Origin: an uncultured Alistipes sp.
GTDB taxonomy: Bacteria > Bacteroidota > Bacteroidia > Bacteroidales > Rikenellaceae
Length of the DNA stretch: 31,185 nt
Assembly (NCBI GenBank): GCA_900769445.1
Contig: CAAGGR010000014.1
Coordinates: 1 to 31,185, forward strand
Direction: 5' to 3'
The position numbers and the translations under genes are program-made. The notes under the pieces were generated by a model. The model made no database searches. It worked only from the letters and a program-made list of their open reading frames with translations, and was not told the DNA's origin. Each line of letters opens with the position of its first letter. The first letter of the stretch is position 1. Shown in pieces: positions 11,822-19,749 of the stretch.

Positions 11822-12211
11822 ATGAGAAAAGGGATAGCACCAACCAAAACAAGCCGTAAAAAGGGCGTAAAACGCGCAAATAGCAAGGGTGATGTTTTTA
11901 CGTTCCTACTGCACCAACGCCTCGGCGTGGAGTGTGTGCGTGAGTACCGCTTCCACCCTACCCGACAATGGCGGTTTGACTACGCTATCCCCGACCTCCG
12001 CATAGCGATAGAGATTGACGGCGGTATCTGGATAAACGGCAGACACAACAGGGCGAGTGGCTACCTGGGCGATATGGAGAAGTTCAACACCGCCGCGACC
12101 CTCGGCTGGGTAGTGCTGAAGTTCACACCGCAAGAGCAGTACAGCCAGAAGACGCTGGAACTAATTACTCAAACAATAGCAAACAAGGTAAAAGATGGAG
12201 ATAACAGGTAA
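11822..12211 (+). CDS. PD-(D/E)xK-like endonuclease (Vsr/DUF559 type)
   Basis: A 129-residue protein with a basic N terminus and a nuclease-like core: FHPTRQWRFDYAIPDLRIAI then EIDGG, which supplies the acidic residues (Asp, then Glu and Asp), followed by GRHNRASGYLGDMEKFN and GWVVLKFTP. This layout matches small Vsr/DUF559-like phage nucleases thought to resolve or nick branched DNA. The classical Lys of the E-x-K motif is Asp here, so catalysis may use a variant site. Its 3' end overlaps the next gene by 17 bp. Expected partner: recombination module. Confidence 0.7.
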   Translation: MRKGIAPTKTSRKKGVKRANSKGDVFTFLLHQRLGVECVREYRFHPTRQWRFDYAIPDLRIAIEIDGGIWINGRHNRASGYLGDMEKFNTAATLGWVVLKFTPQEQYSQKTLELITQTIANKVKDGDNR

Positions 12212-12920
12212 AGTGCATTGCTTCTTCGAACAAAGCGGCACATTCAAGAACGAGTTTATAAAGTTGGGCATCCCCGCCGAGGACTACGACATCCAAAATA
12301 ACTTTGGCGAGACCGACCACATTATAGACCTTTTTGGCGAAATAGAAACAGCCTATGAGGGGGGGGCAAGCATTTTCGACTCTATCAGTTCTGATGACTT
12401 GATAATGGCGTTCTTCCCGTGTATTTACTTTTCTTGTTTATCGCAAATGAGTTTGTCTTGGTCACAAAAAAACTATCGCAAACTAACTAGCAGGGAGGCA
12501 ACGGAGAAGATACTTGAAAGGGTGCATAACCGAGAAGTGTATTTCACTCTACTAATTAAGATGTTGCAAGTAGCAAGAGAACGAGGATTAAGGTTGATTT
12601 TTGAAAATCCGTGGGGATTGCAAACATTTTTAAAGTCAGGGTTTGTTCAGCCACCTGCGGTGGTAGATGAGAACAGGACTTTGAGAGGAGATTATTTTAT
12701 CAAACCTACAGCCTATTGGTATATCAACTGCGAGCCAACAAAAGGAAAATCATTTCAAAAACCTAAAGAAGTTAAGAGGCTAATGTGGGAGAAGAAAAGC
12801 CCGCAAGCAGGAGTTTGTAGTGAGGAACGCTCTATGATTTCTCCCGACTACGCTCGCAACTTTATCTGCGACTTTATCATAGACAAACAACAAACTCATA
12901 CTATTCCAACATTATTCTAA
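12195..12920 (+). CDS. C5-methyltransferase-like protein
   Basis: A 241-residue protein resembling the DNA cytosine methyltransferase fold: a motif I-like start (HCFFEQSGTFKNEF), acidic motif region (YDIQNNFGETD), a Pro-Cys dipeptide in LIMAFFPCIYFS where C5 enzymes hold the catalytic Cys, and FENPWG, like motif VI. It lacks an obvious target-recognition domain, so it may modify DNA in an unusual way or act otherwise. The gene is visibly more AT-rich than its neighbours from about 12.4 kb on, hinting at recent acquisition. It has a run of eight G at 12359-12366 (codons for YEGGAS), a slippage-prone tract. Confidence 0.7.
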   Translation: MEITGKVHCFFEQSGTFKNEFIKLGIPAEDYDIQNNFGETDHIIDLFGEIETAYEGGASIFDSISSDDLIMAFFPCIYFSCLSQMSLSWSQKNYRKLTSREATEKILERVHNREVYFTLLIKMLQVARERGLRLIFENPWGLQTFLKSGFVQPPAVVDENRTLRGDYFIKPTAYWYINCEPTKGKSFQKPKEVKRLMWEKKSPQAGVCSEERSMISPDYARNFICDFIIDKQQTHTIPTLF

Positions 12921-12943
12921 CCAACCACCACAAAAATATCACA

Positions 12944-13417
12944 ATGGAGATTAAGCAAATACCACTACGCCACCTCAAGTGCAACGAGGGGCAGATTGAG
13001 GGGCTACCAACAAACCCCCGACAGATAGACGAGGAGCACCTCGACAAGCTCAAGCGATCGCTGCAAGAAGCACCCGAAATGCTCAACCTGCGAGAGCTTA
13101 TAGTAATGCCGCACGGCAAGGACTACATTATCATCGGCGGAAATATGCGCCTGCGAGCCGCCAAAGAGTTAGGGCTCAAGGAGCTACCCTGCAAGGTGCT
13201 ACCCGAAGACACACCCACCGAGAAGCTCTGCGAGTACACGATCAAAGATAACAACTCTTTCGGCTCATACGACTGGGACATCCTCGCCAACGAGTGGGAC
13301 GATTTGCCCCTCGCAGATTGGGGCGTGGATATGCCCGACTTCAAGGAGGAGGAAGACGACAAGCCTCCAAAAGAAAAAGAAACATTAACCTGCCCGCATT
13401 GTGGCGCAATATTGTAA
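12944..13417 (+). CDS. ParB/sulfiredoxin-like nuclease-domain protein
   Basis: A 157-residue protein with a ParB N-terminal-type domain (about 1-95): GLPTNPRQIDEEHLDKLKRS, then LIVMPHGKDYIIIGGNMRLR, the R-rich motif typical of ParB CTPase/nuclease folds. The C terminus has an acidic stretch and ends with a CPHCG half zinc finger (Cys150, Cys153). In phages such genes often lie just before the terminase, as here, and are thought to assist DNA processing or packaging. A segregation role is unlikely without ParA or a centromere. Confidence 0.85.
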   Translation: MEIKQIPLRHLKCNEGQIEGLPTNPRQIDEEHLDKLKRSLQEAPEMLNLRELIVMPHGKDYIIIGGNMRLRAAKELGLKELPCKVLPEDTPTEKLCEYTIKDNNSFGSYDWDILANEWDDLPLADWGVDMPDFKEEEDDKPPKEKETLTCPHCGAIL

Positions 13418-13420
13418 GCA

Positions 13421-13774
13421 ATGGGAAAACCTAACCCCCAAAACCTAAAGCCGTTCAACACCCTAACAGAGGAGGAACAGAGGAAGATAGCCACGATGGG
13501 CGGAGAAGCATCTGCACGCTCTCGCTCATTCAAAGCCCTGCTCAAGCAAATAGGCGAGGAGGCAGCCTCGGCAGGCTCGCCAATGCAACGCAAGGAGTAT
13601 GTGGCACGCAAGCTCTACGAATTGGCAGGCAAAGGCAACATCAAGGCAATGGAGCTAATAATGAAAGCCACTAACGAGCTGGAGGATAATATCACGCTCA
13701 AAGTCAAACAACCGCGCGACCTCACACCAGAGGAGGCGGCAGAACTAAAAAAGCACCTCGAAGAAACCTACTAA
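13421..13774 (+). CDS. probable small terminase subunit
   Basis: A 117-residue protein starting MGKPNPQNLKPFNTLTEEEQ, with a Gly/Ala-rich turn (MGGEASARSRS) and a helical core (EEAASAGSPMQRKEYVARKL). This start is typical of Bacteroidetes phage proteins placed directly before TerL. The stop codon overlaps the TerL start by one base. It would recognise the packaging site and load the motor. The assignment rests mainly on position, size and a helical DNA-binding-like pattern. Confidence 0.7.
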   Translation: MGKPNPQNLKPFNTLTEEEQRKIATMGGEASARSRSFKALLKQIGEEAASAGSPMQRKEYVARKLYELAGKGNIKAMELIMKATNELEDNITLKVKQPRDLTPEEAAELKKHLEETY

Positions 13775-15204
13775 TGAGCTACACCGACATCGACATAACA
13801 CGCAGCTGGTGCAAGGCTTCGCTCTTGAACTTTACCCGTTATATGTTCAAGAAAAAGACCTCACAGCGTTTTATCGTGGGAGAGCATCACCGCCGTATAT
13901 GTGACGCTCTGGACGCGGTTATGCGTGGCGAGTGCCGACGGCTGATAATCAACATTGCGCCAAGATACAGCAAGACGGAGCTGGTATCAAAGAACTTTAT
14001 CGCTTACGGACTGGCTCGCAACCCACGCTCTCGCTTCCTGCACCTCTCATACTCCGACGACCTGGTGCTGGATAACAGCAAAGAGGTGAACGAAATAGTT
14101 ACATCGGACTACTACCGTGAGCTATTCCCCGAGGTGGAGGTTACGAGCGTAGGAGCAAAAAAGTGGTACACCTCACAGCGTGGCGGTGTCTATGCCGTCA
14201 GCTCGGCGGGACAGGTTACAGGCTTTGGCGCAGGCGTTATGGATGACGAGGCGGCGGACTTCATCAACGACAGCTCCGCCTATGCAACCTCTTTCGCTGG
14301 TGCTATCATCATAGACGACCCACTGAAGCCTGAAGATGCACTCTCCAACGTTCAGCGCGAGCGCGTAAACCAACGCTTCGAGAGCACCATCCGCAACCGA
14401 GTGAACAGCCGAAACACGCCAATTATTATCGTGATGCAGAGGCTACACGAAAACGACCTTTGCGGGTATCTCCAGCGCGTAGAACCTGACGAGTGGCAAG
14501 TGCTTTCACTCCCCTGCCTCACAACCGACGCAGAGGGTAAGGAGGTGGCACTCTGGGAGCACAAGCACACCGTGGAGGAGCTGCACCACCTCGCCGAGGT
14601 GTCGCCCTTTGTGTTCCAAACGCAATACCAGCAAAACCCGCAACCGTTGGAGGGTCTTATGTACCCCGCTTTTAAGGAGTACGACACCCTGCCAATAGGC
14701 AAGGGCGTGGCACGCAACTACACCGACACCGCAGACACTGGCGCGGACTTCCTCTGCTCAATTAACTACATCGAATATCCCGAGGGTCTATATGTTACTG
14801 ACGTGCTTTATACTAACAAGCCTATGGAGTTCACGGAGGTGGAGACGGCTAAAATGCTGGATCGTGGCAAGGTGGCACAGGCACGCATAGAGTCGAATAA
14901 CGGCGGGCGTGGCTTCGCCCGAAACGTGGAGCGCAACCTGCGCACCCTCGGCAACCGCACCACCACGATAACCACCTTTACGCAAACGAAAAACAAGCAA
15001 GTGCGCATCTTCACCCACTCGGCGGAGGTGTGCAATATGGTTTATATGCCCAGGGGCTGGGAGGTGCTTTTCCCTGCCTTTGCTAATGCGGTGAAGTCAT
15101 ACCGCAAGGGGGGGCGTAACCTACACGACGACGCACCCGACGCTCTCACGGGTCTTATTGAGAGCATTAAACCAACTATTACAACAAGATACTCAAGAAC
15201 GTAA
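13774..15204 (+). CDS. terL: large terminase subunit
   Basis: A 476-residue packaging motor. The ATPase domain shows a degenerate Walker A (APRYSKTEL, residues 62-70), a Walker B (AIIIDDP, Asp181/Asp182) and the coupling region downstream; the C-terminal RNase H-like nuclease begins near YTDTADTGADF and continues to DDAPDALTGL. It translocates DNA into the prohead and cuts concatemers. Length and motifs are normal for siphovirus TerL. Whether packaging is headful or cohesive cannot be told; the terminal overlap in the window would agree with circular permutation. Confidence 0.95.
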   Translation: MSYTDIDITRSWCKASLLNFTRYMFKKKTSQRFIVGEHHRRICDALDAVMRGECRRLIINIAPRYSKTELVSKNFIAYGLARNPRSRFLHLSYSDDLVLDNSKEVNEIVTSDYYRELFPEVEVTSVGAKKWYTSQRGGVYAVSSAGQVTGFGAGVMDDEAADFINDSSAYATSFAGAIIIDDPLKPEDALSNVQRERVNQRFESTIRNRVNSRNTPIIIVMQRLHENDLCGYLQRVEPDEWQVLSLPCLTTDAEGKEVALWEHKHTVEELHHLAEVSPFVFQTQYQQNPQPLEGLMYPAFKEYDTLPIGKGVARNYTDTADTGADFLCSINYIEYPEGLYVTDVLYTNKPMEFTEVETAKMLDRGKVAQARIESNNGGRGFARNVERNLRTLGNRTTTITTFTQTKNKQVRIFTHSAEVCNMVYMPRGWEVLFPAFANAVKSYRKGGRNLHDDAPDALTGLIESIKPTITTRYSRT

Positions 15205-15207
15205 GAA

Positions 15208-15621
15208 ATGGCACTACTTGAAAAAATCAGGCGACTATGCACCGCCGTAAACCCCGACTACCGCTTCGAGTTTGAGAGCGAGAAAATGATGAACGTCAAA
15301 GCGGATAACGACCGCTTCCCCGTCGCTTTCTTTGAGGAGTACAGCGAGAGCCGCTACACTTCACGCTACGGCTGGCGCAAGCAGACGCTCGTAGAGCTAT
15401 CCCTCCTAAAGCTCGCACCTATGCACTGCAACGCCACACTCCGAGAGCAGCTGCGTGAGGAGATAGAAACCGAGTTTATTATCCCACTTATTGGGCGACT
15501 GCGCACCACTACCGACTTTGAGGAGGTTACACAGGTGGAGGCGTTCCCTATACCGATAGCCTTTGACGCTAACGCCACAGGCACAATGCTCCGCTTCTGG
15601 GTGGTTGAAAGAGTTTGCTAA
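15208..15621 (+). CDS. neck/tail-module protein, unknown
   Basis: A 137-residue protein, 3 bp after TerL. It is mixed alpha-beta with a central segment on LVELSLLKLAPMHCNATLRE and two Thr-rich strands. No motif recognised. Its place between TerL and a minor tail protein, with two further neck-like proteins after it, makes a head-tail joining or tail-tube terminator role plausible. The late operon is translationally compact here. Confidence 0.75.
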   Translation: MALLEKIRRLCTAVNPDYRFEFESEKMMNVKADNDRFPVAFFEEYSESRYTSRYGWRKQTLVELSLLKLAPMHCNATLREQLREEIETEFIIPLIGRLRTTTDFEEVTQVEAFPIPIAFDANATGTMLRFWVVERVC

Positions 15622-15622
15622 T

Positions 15623-16114
15623 ATGAGGTTCGGCAGTATATACGTCGGTACGCTCGACGTGATGGGCGGTGCTTTCACATACGGCAACCGCATAGCCATA
15701 GAGCAGATATTTGCCCACACCGACAAAAGCGAGTATCAGCTCCTAAAAGAGGCACACCGCGAGCTATATGGCTACTCTTGCCTATTATTGCCCCGAAAGA
15801 TGCGATTTAAGCGACTAACAGCCATCGCCGAGGGGTTGGCTCAATGGTGTAGGATAGAGGCGCAAGAATTAGACTACAAGCCCACTGCGGAGGAGTTAGC
15901 CGCAGGCATTGATGAGTACCGCAAAAAGGTGGGACACCTCGCCACGATTGAAGCCATAGCGGAGAGGTTCGGGCAAGACCCCGACGATGTGCTAAAATGG
16001 GCATATAGCAAGGTCTTTGGCTTTCTCCGTAAGGACTTGCAGGAGGCAAAATTCCAAAAGCGATATAACGACATAATGACCCGAAAGAATGGAGGAAATA
16101 AGAAACATCATTAA
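15623..16114 (+). CDS. structural-module protein, unknown
   Basis: A 163-residue protein when started at the ATG 15623, 1 bp after the previous stop; an in-frame upstream ATG at 15563 would overlap the previous gene by 59 bp and is less likely. It is helical and charged, with a C-terminal basic tail (ending RKNGGNKKHH). The stretch LATIEAIAERFGQDPDDVLK, then WAYSKVFGFL, looks like the assembly-chaperone-type helical proteins found near the tape measure, but no family can be assigned. Confidence 0.75.
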   Translation: MRFGSIYVGTLDVMGGAFTYGNRIAIEQIFAHTDKSEYQLLKEAHRELYGYSCLLLPRKMRFKRLTAIAEGLAQWCRIEAQELDYKPTAEELAAGIDEYRKKVGHLATIEAIAERFGQDPDDVLKWAYSKVFGFLRKDLQEAKFQKRYNDIMTRKNGGNKKHH

Positions 16115-16601
16115 TCAGCTTCTCGCCGAGTTCGTCAAGGACGTGCAGGTAAACGCCATAATGCAAGGCAAGTACACCACAGGGCGCACGATCAAGACAA
16201 TGGAGAGGCGTGAGCGAAGCGTGAGCGAGGATGCGGTGCAGGTGGATATGTACGCAGCACCCTACATCTGGGCACTCGACACAGGTAGCGCACCAGCTCG
16301 CAGGCGTGGCACGGATGCGGAGCGACAGGCTTTTATCTCCAACCTCACGGAATGGTGCAGGACGCACGCAATGCCAAAGGCGGGAATGAGCGAGGCGCAA
16401 TATCGCAACTTTGCCAAGTTCCTGAAGTGGTACATCGGCAAGCACGGCTCCTGGCTCTATCGTCACCCAGCCAACCAGCACAGGGTGATAGCCCCAGCAA
16501 TGGCAACACTTGAGGAGTCGTTATCGTCGCAGATTGCCGACTCATTCAGTAGCACAATAACAATTCTCTCAACCAAAAACAACAAAAAGATAGTGATATG
16601 A
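16089..16601 (+). CDS. HK97 gp10-like neck/tail-completion protein
   Basis: A 170-residue protein overlapping its upstream neighbour by 26 bp and its downstream one by 4 bp. It begins with an amphipathic helix, has the basic GRTIKTMERRERSVSEDAVQ segment followed by a beta strand with YIWALDTG, a pattern I associate with gp10-type tail-completion proteins, then a long helical domain with LKWYIGKHGSWLYRHPANQH. Expected role: closing the tail tube or joining it to the connector. Moderate confidence. Confidence 0.65.
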   Translation: MEEIRNIINQLLAEFVKDVQVNAIMQGKYTTGRTIKTMERRERSVSEDAVQVDMYAAPYIWALDTGSAPARRRGTDAERQAFISNLTEWCRTHAMPKAGMSEAQYRNFAKFLKWYIGKHGSWLYRHPANQHRVIAPAMATLEESLSSQIADSFSSTITILSTKNNKKIVI

Positions 16602-17887
16602 TAAACACACTACGCTCTAACTTCGATAACGCCTTATCGCAAATTAGCGATTTGGATGCATTTAACGCAGGCGGTGGCGTGGCGGTATGGACTGCACCCC
16701 CAACCGTTGCGAAAGCCTATAACCCCATTATATTCACCGCTACGGCATATAAGGCGGTGACACCGAGCAACCCCATATCGGGCATAACGGTAAACGTGGC
16801 GCAGGCAGTACACGAGGGCGGCACTACCATCGTGCGCTTTACCTACCCCGTAGCGAGCCGCATAACACTGGTAATGAAAGACCAGAACGAAAGCACGCAG
16901 ACGCTCACCGTCACAGCAGGAGCAACGGAAAGCCCACGCATAGCGGATGGTTACTACCAGATAGAGAGTATCACTCCAGCCAAAGATGCGCAATATATCT
17001 ATGTTGCAGCAGGCACAGCGTTAGACGCAGGCGACTATCTCATAGCATCATCGGGGGCGGTGTTCTATCGCACTAACGACGTGAGCACGGTAACGCTCAC
17101 CCTCGTAGTGAAAGGCGAAAGAATAACGCTAACGGCGGAGACATTCCTCGGCAAGGTGGATATGGATGTGAGTGCTATTGTGCGCACGTACTTTGCACCC
17201 CATATCTTCAATATTGAGGGTGGCGGACTCGCAGACGATCCAGCTCTCGCAGTAAGATACTCGGCAGAGGCGCAGGGTCTGACCTTTGGTGACTTTGGAG
17301 CTATCAATGCGGTGGCGCAGGTGGGCGAAAGAGCCGACTACACCGATGCGCCTAACCCTCTATCCCTCGCCAAGATTTACCGCAAATATGACGGCTATCC
17401 ACTCGATTACTCGGTATTAGGTGGTATTAGCGTGGTGCGTGCGGGCATCGTTGGCGCAATGGTTACGCCCATTATAGCCGTAGAAGACTGTACCCCACCC
17501 TCTCCGTTTTATGTTCGTTGGGTTAATACCCTCGGCGGTGTTGATTACTGGATGTTCTCAAAGCGTCAGGAGTTCACGCCGTCGGTGAGTAGCACCAGCA
17601 CATACGCCCAATATAACGCAGACCCAGCAACGGCTATCACCAACCGCAGAGCCTACGCTCTCGCCACCAAAAACAGCGTAACGGTGGGCGCAGAGGGCGT
17701 GCAAGCCATCCACTGGGATATGTTGGAGGGGTTGCCATATTCTCCGCTTATTGAGTGGTACAACGAGAAGCTGAGCAAGTGGATAGGCATAACCGTAGCC
17801 AAGTATGAGGGCAAGATTGCCACCGACACAAACACTCACACAATAGAGATAACTTTCGATTTCCCAACCATTAACACGCAATTCTAA
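16598..17887 (+). CDS. tail protein, beta-rich
   Basis: A 429-residue, almost entirely beta-structured protein rich in Thr, Ala, Val and Gly. It contains repeated short strands (GITVNVAQAVHEGGTTIVRF, ITLVMKDQNESTQTLTV) and ends in an Asp/Thr-rich segment. It has a 4-bp overlap with the gp10-like gene and one base with the next gene (TAATG). Upstream of a 612-residue tail protein and the tape measure, it may be a tail-tube or baseplate component. No exact family is recognised. Confidence 0.75.
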   Translation: MINTLRSNFDNALSQISDLDAFNAGGGVAVWTAPPTVAKAYNPIIFTATAYKAVTPSNPISGITVNVAQAVHEGGTTIVRFTYPVASRITLVMKDQNESTQTLTVTAGATESPRIADGYYQIESITPAKDAQYIYVAAGTALDAGDYLIASSGAVFYRTNDVSTVTLTLVVKGERITLTAETFLGKVDMDVSAIVRTYFAPHIFNIEGGGLADDPALAVRYSAEAQGLTFGDFGAINAVAQVGERADYTDAPNPLSLAKIYRKYDGYPLDYSVLGGISVVRAGIVGAMVTPIIAVEDCTPPSPFYVRWVNTLGGVDYWMFSKRQEFTPSVSSTSTYAQYNADPATAITNRRAYALATKNSVTVGAEGVQAIHWDMLEGLPYSPLIEWYNEKLSKWIGITVAKYEGKIATDTNTHTIEITFDFPTINTQF

Positions 17888-19725
17888 TGGATAGAGTTTT
17901 TATCAACGGCATAGAGATAGAGCTAACGGGCGACAAAAGCATCGCCCTGCTCTATCAATCGCCTTTCTTCACGGATATAGACGCCATCGTCAGCAACCGC
18001 ACCACCTCGGTAGAGATACCACGCACGCCAAACAACATCCGTGCGGTGGAGTTTGCGGGCATCTTGCAGGGCACATCGGGCTTCGAGTATAACGCCCATA
18101 AGGTCGTATTCTTGCGTGACGGCGTGCAGCTGTTCACTGGCACAGGCACGCTCTTGAGCATCACCCCGACCGCCTATAAATTCACCTTTGCGTGGGGTAA
18201 CATCGAAACGCTCCAGCAGATGCTCGACACCAATCTGCGAGATTTGCAGACCCAAGCATCGAGCGACTATGTAGGCTACAACAGCACCACCGCCAGCAGT
18301 AACCGCACATATTACCCGCAGGGGTGGAATACTACCAGCGCGTGGGGCGTGGGTGTGCAGGGCGCAAGCGTGCAGCCTATTATGCCCGTAAGCGAGATAA
18401 TGGCACGCATAGCGTCACGCTTCGGCGTTTCGTTCTCTTTCCCCACAGGGCACAGCTTCAACAAATACCACATTCCGCTGGTGACACGCTACGGCGATAG
18501 CAGGAGCGCAAGGTGGCAGGGTGCTATCTTCGTGGATGTGGGCTTCGACCTGGGGCGCACTAACTTTGCTAATGGTGGCGGTCTTACCTATCTTGCGGAG
18601 CTATCCCCCGACAGGGTGGGCGGGTTGGATGTTGGCGACGGCATAATCGACACCGCCGATATTGACAGCCTCACCGTTCAAGTGCCCGCAGGGTTCGAGT
18701 TGTTGCAGATGAGCGAGGGCAGAGCCGATGTGCGTGCTGGTCTTGCGGTCTATGCGTTAAGTTATCAGGGCGTGGATGCTATCGCTACCAAGCTCGCCAC
18801 CGTACCGATGACCCGACGAGAGCAAACATCTGGCTACAATGAGACGGATTATATCTATACCGTAGAACGAGCCTACACCACCACGATAGACGTAGCAGAC
18901 TATGACGAGGTGGTTATTGCCGTCGCCTATAAGGAGGATGCCAACGAGGGCGATCTCGAAAATGTAATTGTGCAGAGAAACGCAGGCGTTACGGTTATTA
19001 ACCCCGACGCGGACACCGTAACCTTTGGTGATAGCTCTATTATTCCGCTTTACGCCAACCTCCCCGATATGACGGTGGCGGAGCTTCTCAAAAACCTTAT
19101 GAAGCTGGAGGGTGTCTTTGCATACTCCACCACACCGCAGGAGGTGCGCTTCGTATCGCTCGACGATGTGTATAACAAGCGCAACACCGCCGAAGACTGG
19201 AGCGCAAAGGTTATGGGAGAGCCAACCGAGATCGCAAGCACATTTAACTCGCTGGCGCAAAGGAATTGGATGCGCTACGCAGAGGATGACAGCATAAAGG
19301 GCAATTATGACGGCTACATCGTGGTATATTCTGCCCTGCTGGATAAGGAGAGCGAGTTGCTTTCGGTTGATTTCGCACCCACCGAGGGCAACGCTATCGG
19401 GGTATGGGTGGCAGACGAAAACGGCGACGCAGAGTGGAACGATGTAGAGCCTCGTATATTGCTTGAGCAGGGCGGAGTTATTGGCTTCGGCGGTATGGCG
19501 TGGGATAGCCTTATAGCATCCAACTATGCGACCTATCAGCGTGCAGTCTTACGACCTCGCACCGTCAGGGCAAGCGTACACCTCACAACGGCAGACATAG
19601 TGCGCTACGACCCCACCACGCCAATATATGTGCGCCAGTGGGGACACTACTACGCCGTCATAAAGCTAACCACGAAAGAAAACAACACCGCCGACGTTGA
19701 GTTATTACAGCTCGGCAACGAATAA
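17887..19725 (+). CDS. minor tail / baseplate hub-like protein
   Basis: A 612-residue, mostly beta protein. The N terminus (MDRVFINGIEIELTGDKSIA, then RTTSVEIPRTPNNIRAVEFA) has the look of Bacteroidetes phage tail-tip proteins that bind host glycans or form the hub. The middle has several LEGVFAYSTTPQEVRFVSLD-type strands, and the C-terminal part ends HYYAVIKLTTKENNTADVEL, typical of such tail proteins. Position just before the tape measure is unusual, since hub genes normally follow it. Hub or distal-tail function is inferred. Confidence 0.7.
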   Translation: MDRVFINGIEIELTGDKSIALLYQSPFFTDIDAIVSNRTTSVEIPRTPNNIRAVEFAGILQGTSGFEYNAHKVVFLRDGVQLFTGTGTLLSITPTAYKFTFAWGNIETLQQMLDTNLRDLQTQASSDYVGYNSTTASSNRTYYPQGWNTTSAWGVGVQGASVQPIMPVSEIMARIASRFGVSFSFPTGHSFNKYHIPLVTRYGDSRSARWQGAIFVDVGFDLGRTNFANGGGLTYLAELSPDRVGGLDVGDGIIDTADIDSLTVQVPAGFELLQMSEGRADVRAGLAVYALSYQGVDAIATKLATVPMTRREQTSGYNETDYIYTVERAYTTTIDVADYDEVVIAVAYKEDANEGDLENVIVQRNAGVTVINPDADTVTFGDSSIIPLYANLPDMTVAELLKNLMKLEGVFAYSTTPQEVRFVSLDDVYNKRNTAEDWSAKVMGEPTEIASTFNSLAQRNWMRYAEDDSIKGNYDGYIVVYSALLDKESELLSVDFAPTEGNAIGVWVADENGDAEWNDVEPRILLEQGGVIGFGGMAWDSLIASNYATYQRAVLRPRTVRASVHLTTADIVRYDPTTPIYVRQWGHYYAVIKLTTKENNTADVELLQLGNE

Positions 19726-19749
19726 ACAACAACCAACTACTACACTACT

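Noticed and set aside
15807..16481. 224-aa minus-strand open frame
   Set aside because: Shadow of two well-packed plus-strand late genes; no motif and no leader.
17923..19260. Several minus-strand frames of 100-167 aa under the 612-aa tail gene
   Set aside because: Antisense shadows of a GC-richer coding strand, with no motifs, no promoters and no order of their own.
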